DNA of 7,373 nt from assembly GCA_016206675.1 (NCBI GenBank), contig JACQRD010000087.1:1-7373 (forward strand). The letters are read 5' to 3'. The stretch comes from Candidatus Omnitrophota bacterium. Lineage in GTDB: Bacteria; Omnitrophota; Gorgyraeia; Aquiviventales; Aquiviventaceae. The position numbers and the translations under genes are program-made. The notes under the pieces are model-generated. The model ran no database searches and was not told the origin of the DNA. It saw only the letters and a program-made list of their open reading frames with translations. Shown here one piece after another: positions 5,136 to 7,373 of this stretch. The first letter of the stretch is position 1; every line of letters starts with the position of its first letter.

Positions 5136-6620
5136 ATGACACGGCTTCTTCGTCCTATCGGATGGCTACTGGCGGGCTGGGTAGCGCTTTCCAATCCGCC
5201 GGCGATAGCGGCAACCGAGGCGGCCCAAGCCTCTCGCTTGCGTCAAGCCCATGTCGCCGGGGAGTTTTACCCGGAGGCGCCGGGCGAGCTTCGCAGCCTC
5301 GTGGCTGAGCTGCTCAAGCGCCAGCCGGGGACGACGCAGCCGGCCAAACCTAGGGTTCTGATCGTCCCGCATGCCGGCTACCAGTATTCCGGCCTGATCG
5401 CCGCCAACGCCTACCGGCAGCTGCAGGGACGCACCTATGATGGGGTCGTGGTGGTCGGGTTCACCCACCGCAGCCAGTTTTCCGGCTCCTCGGTCGATAC
5501 CCGGGAAGCGTATGAAACCCCCCTTGGAGATATTCCGGTTCACCAGGAGGCGGCGGCCATCCTGCGCGCCTTTCCAGGGGTCGGTGATGTGGAGGCGGCG
5601 CATGAAAGCGAGGAGCATTCGTTGGAGGTGCAGCTGCCGTTTCTGCAGGTGGCCTTGGAGCGGTTTCGTCTCGTGCCCGTGTTGATGGGCAACACCCGGT
5701 TAGAGGACGCCCGTCAGCTGGCCGAGGCCCTCACGCAGCTCTCCCGCCTTGGCGACTACCTCTTCGTCTTCAGCACCGATCTCTCCCACTACCACGGGTA
5801 TGATGAGGCCAACCGGATCGATGAGGCCACCATCAACGCCATCCTGGGGGAAACACCGCAGGCCGTTGACCGGCTCTTCGAGCTGGGGCGCCTTGAGGCC
5901 TGCGGCCGCGGGCCGATCGTCACCAGCCTCTTGCTCGCTGCCAAGTTGGGCTACCCCAAGCGCGAGCTGCTCTACCATGCCAACTCCGGCGACACGTGGG
6001 GGCCGCCAACGCGGGTGGTGGGCTATGCCGCCATCGGCATGTATGACCGACGCCTGGGAGGCGGGGCGCGTTTAAGCCAGGCGGCCGGGCGGCGGCTGGT
6101 GCAGGCAGCGCGCCTGGCACTGGAGATGCAGTTGCTCCCGGAGAAATTCAAGACTCGCCTCGTCTCGTTGGGATTGGACGGCATTTCGGGGTTGGATCGC
6201 CGCCAGGGTCTCTTCGTCACCTTGCGCAAGCACGGCCAATTACGCGGATGCATCGGCCGCATCCAGTCGAGTGAGCCCCTCGCCAAGACGCTGCCTGTGG
6301 TGGCGCGCGACGCCGCCCTGCGCGATCCCCGGTTTGCTCCCGTGACGGCCGAGGAACTTCCGCAGCTGCATGTGGAGGTGTCGGTGCTCACCCCGCCGGT
6401 CAAAATCACCAACGCCGATGAGATCGTTCCGGGGCGCGACGGCGTCATCCTGGAAGCCGGAGGCCATTCGGGGGTGTTTCTGCCGCAGGTGTGGGATGAA
6501 ACCGGGTGGACCCGCGTGGAATTCCTGCGCGAGCTGGCCAGTCAGAAGGCCGGGCTCTCACCCGATGCCTGGCAGCAGGCGACGCTCCACACCTTCCAGG
6601 ACCAAATCTTCTCCGAGTAG
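5136..6620 (+). CDS. Exported Memo-AMMECR1 fusion protein (AmmeMemoRadiSam proteins B and A)
   Basis: This 494-residue protein joins two conserved domains of unclear biochemical role. Residues 1-25 look like a signal peptide: Arg at 3 and 6, a hydrophobic core, and Ala-Ile-Ala before the cut. The Memo domain spans about 37-303, related to dioxygenase-like folds. Positions matching the human MEMO1 metal site are His79 in PHAGYQYSG, His111 in GFTHRSQFSG and Cys256 in ACGRGP; EEHSLEVQLPFLQ (159-171) and STDLSHYHGY (213-222) are also present. The AMMECR1 domain spans about 315-490 with its hallmark LRGCIG at 369-374. In many prokaryotes these two proteins occur with a PflA-like radical SAM enzyme, which is not in this window. 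I chose the ATG at 5136 because it opens the signal peptide and follows a -10 box; an upstream ATG at 5061 would translate the dispersed repeat. AGGGGG at 5112-5117 is too far (18 bases) to act as a normal Shine-Dalgarno. It is convergent with the DCC gene. Confidence 0.92.
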   Translation: MTRLLRPIGWLLAGWVALSNPPAIAATEAAQASRLRQAHVAGEFYPEAPGELRSLVAELLKRQPGTTQPAKPRVLIVPHAGYQYSGLIAANAYRQLQGRTYDGVVVVGFTHRSQFSGSSVDTREAYETPLGDIPVHQEAAAILRAFPGVGDVEAAHESEEHSLEVQLPFLQVALERFRLVPVLMGNTRLEDARQLAEALTQLSRLGDYLFVFSTDLSHYHGYDEANRIDEATINAILGETPQAVDRLFELGRLEACGRGPIVTSLLLAAKLGYPKRELLYHANSGDTWGPPTRVVGYAAIGMYDRRLGGGARLSQAAGRRLVQAARLALEMQLLPEKFKTRLVSLGLDGISGLDRRQGLFVTLRKHGQLRGCIGRIQSSEPLAKTLPVVARDAALRDPRFAPVTAEELPQLHVEVSVLTPPVKITNADEIVPGRDGVILEAGGHSGVFLPQVWDETGWTRVEFLRELASQKAGLSPDAWQQATLHTFQDQIFSE

Positions 6621-6677
6621 TTCCGCCAGTCCGGCAACGTTGTTCGTCCGCGTAAAATGGGGACAGCCACCGACTGA
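6621..6677. other. Short convergent intergenic region
   Basis: The 57 bp between two convergent stops carry no intrinsic terminator with a T-run. Bases 6654-6675 (AAAATGGGGACAGCCACC and the next four) resemble from memory a short sequence that recurs in many environmental genomes near tyrosine-type REP transposases. With only one copy here this cannot be confirmed. Confidence 0.4.
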
Positions 6678-7373
6678 TTAGTTCTGCGAGGGATCACCCT
6701 CCTTCTCCGGAGGGTGACCTTCGACAGCGCACTGGTTGCTCACACAGATCGGATTACGGTGGAGCAGGTAGCGGTGCTCGGCCACCCACCGATAGACGCG
6801 CCCCCCGATCCATCCGGCTCCCGGCAAGTGCACCAGCGGAGCCAGCACCCACAAGCTCGGCAGGCGGCGCGTGAGCCGCTGAAAGGCCTCAAACCCTCCT
6901 GACACCCGTCCGTTCGGTTCTATCAGGATGATCTCGCTGCGGGCACGCTGCGGAGTTAATGCCGGACTCAGCCGCGTGAGATCCGGCTGCAGGTGGAAAT
7001 TCAGCGGGTCCACCCACCCGAAGACGTCCAGCACCCGCACCCGCTTCACGCTCTCCAGGCAAAAACCGCAATTGCCGTCATACAGCAGGAGCCCGCGGTC
7101 GCCGGCCGCATGGCGCTGCTGCCGCGCTTCGATCCGCTCGACGATGCGCTCCGGCGCGATGAACAGCAGCATCATCGGCGGAAACAGAAACAGGAAGATG
7201 GTCGGCACGTGCAGCGTCACCCACAGCATGACTTGAAACGCGATGCCCAGCGTGATGCCGCATGGCCGCGCAATAGCCCTGAGGCGGGGAACGATCCCCC
7301 CACCTGTCTGGCCCGCCATAGGCGGGCCTAAAGAGGCGTCGACCGAGCTTGGGTTCGCTTTCAGCGAACCCAA
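6678..7373 (-). CDS. DCC-family thiol-disulfide oxidoreductase with membrane N-terminus (5' partial)
   Basis: The reading frame is open to the window edge and gives 231 residues. Numbering from the edge, residues 39-73 hold one or two hydrophobic segments (GITLGIAFQVMLWVTLHVP, then IFLFLFPPMMLLFIAP) that look like the last helices of an HTTM (vitamin K-dependent carboxylase-like) membrane domain. A DCC (DUF393) domain follows at about 95-205 with the defining LLLYDGNCGFC motif (95-105; Asp99, Cys102, Cys105). A further Cys pair lies at 210 and 215. HTTM-DCC fusions are known, but the substrate is not. The true start is not determinable: the gene may begin beyond the edge, or a shorter product could begin at an internal Met, such as the ATG at 7317-7319 within a hairpin. 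The edge codon TTG is not trusted as a start. The first 30 residues are low-complexity and encoded by two perfect hairpins, unlike the rest. A 9-bp hairpin (6694-6702 with 6709-6717) covers the last codons but has no T-tract. Confidence 0.8.
   Translation of the reverse strand: MGSLKANPSSVDASLGPPMAGQTGGGIVPRLRAIARPCGITLGIAFQVMLWVTLHVPTIFLFLFPPMMLLFIAPERIVERIEARQQRHAAGDRGLLLYDGNCGFCLESVKRVRVLDVFGWVDPLNFHLQPDLTRLSPALTPQRARSEIILIEPNGRVSGGFEAFQRLTRRLPSLWVLAPLVHLPGAGWIGGRVYRWVAEHRYLLHRNPICVSNQCAVEGHPPEKEGDPSQN
7310..7328. repeat. Perfect 8-bp hairpin
   Basis: GGCCCGCC (7310-7317) and GGCGGGCC (7321-7328) are exact reverse complements around ATA. The hairpin lies inside the open frame of the DCC gene, upstream of its membrane segments, 20 bp from a second perfect hairpin. 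No T-run follows on either strand. Confidence 0.75.
7349..7373. repeat. Perfect 11-bp hairpin at the window edge
   Basis: TTGGGTTCGCT (7349-7359) and AGCGAACCCAA (7363-7373) are exact reverse complements around TTC. The window stops exactly at the end of the right arm, so the structure may extend further. If the window is an assembly contig, the end may mark a repeat that broke the assembly. Confidence 0.85.

Noticed and set aside
6694..6717. Bidirectional terminator between Memo-AMMECR1 and the DCC gene
   Set aside because: The 9-bp stem is perfect but has no T-tract on either strand and lies within the DCC coding end.

Overview
The window is GC-rich DNA (one AT-richer island, about 4650-4950) carrying six recognisable protein genes, a probable small or leader RNA and an unusual load of inverted repeats. 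Two proteins carry type I signal peptides, bacterial sigma70-type promoters are visible, and several intergenic regions are packed with palindromes. This fits an uncultured Gram-negative-type bacterium. The phylum cannot be fixed from the sequence; a candidate lineage such as Omnitrophota is only a guess from general look.

Layout, left to right. 1-254: a copy of a dispersed repeat (35-146), then a clear promoter. 255-791 (+): exported cyclophilin-type peptidyl-prolyl isomerase. 802-931: large imperfect inverted repeat built from short related units. 953-2782 (+): typA/bipA translational GTPase with no visible Shine-Dalgarno. 2783-3281: no gene, but a nested inverted repeat of about 265 bp, a further partial inverted copy and a separate GC palindrome, ending in a promoter. 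3282-3467 (+) and 3477-4364 (+): a 61-residue two-helix membrane protein and a divergent NAD kinase, probably one operon. 4431-4634 (-): cold-shock protein with a strong terminator after it. 4666-4901 (-): transcribed leader or small RNA of about 236 nt that ends in its own intrinsic terminator before the cold-shock gene and is driven by a near-consensus promoter. 4972-5081: second copy of the dispersed repeat. 5136-6620 (+): a Memo-AMMECR1 fusion with a signal peptide and a probably leaderless start. 6678-7373 (-): 3' part of a membrane-domain plus DCC thiol-oxidoreductase gene, open at the window edge, with two perfect hairpins in its upstream end.

Functionally the genes are mostly housekeeping and stress-linked: protein folding (cyclophilin), ribosome-associated GTPase (TypA), NADP supply (NAD kinase) and RNA chaperoning (cold-shock protein). 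TypA and cold-shock proteins are both known for low-temperature growth, but nothing here shows that these genes are co-regulated. No defence system, CRISPR array, transposase, rRNA or tRNA is visible. The most interesting material is non-coding: the terminator-bearing leader before the cold-shock gene, two large intergenic inverted repeats, and a two-copy dispersed repeat placed in the same orientation upstream of the promoters of the two genes for exported proteins.
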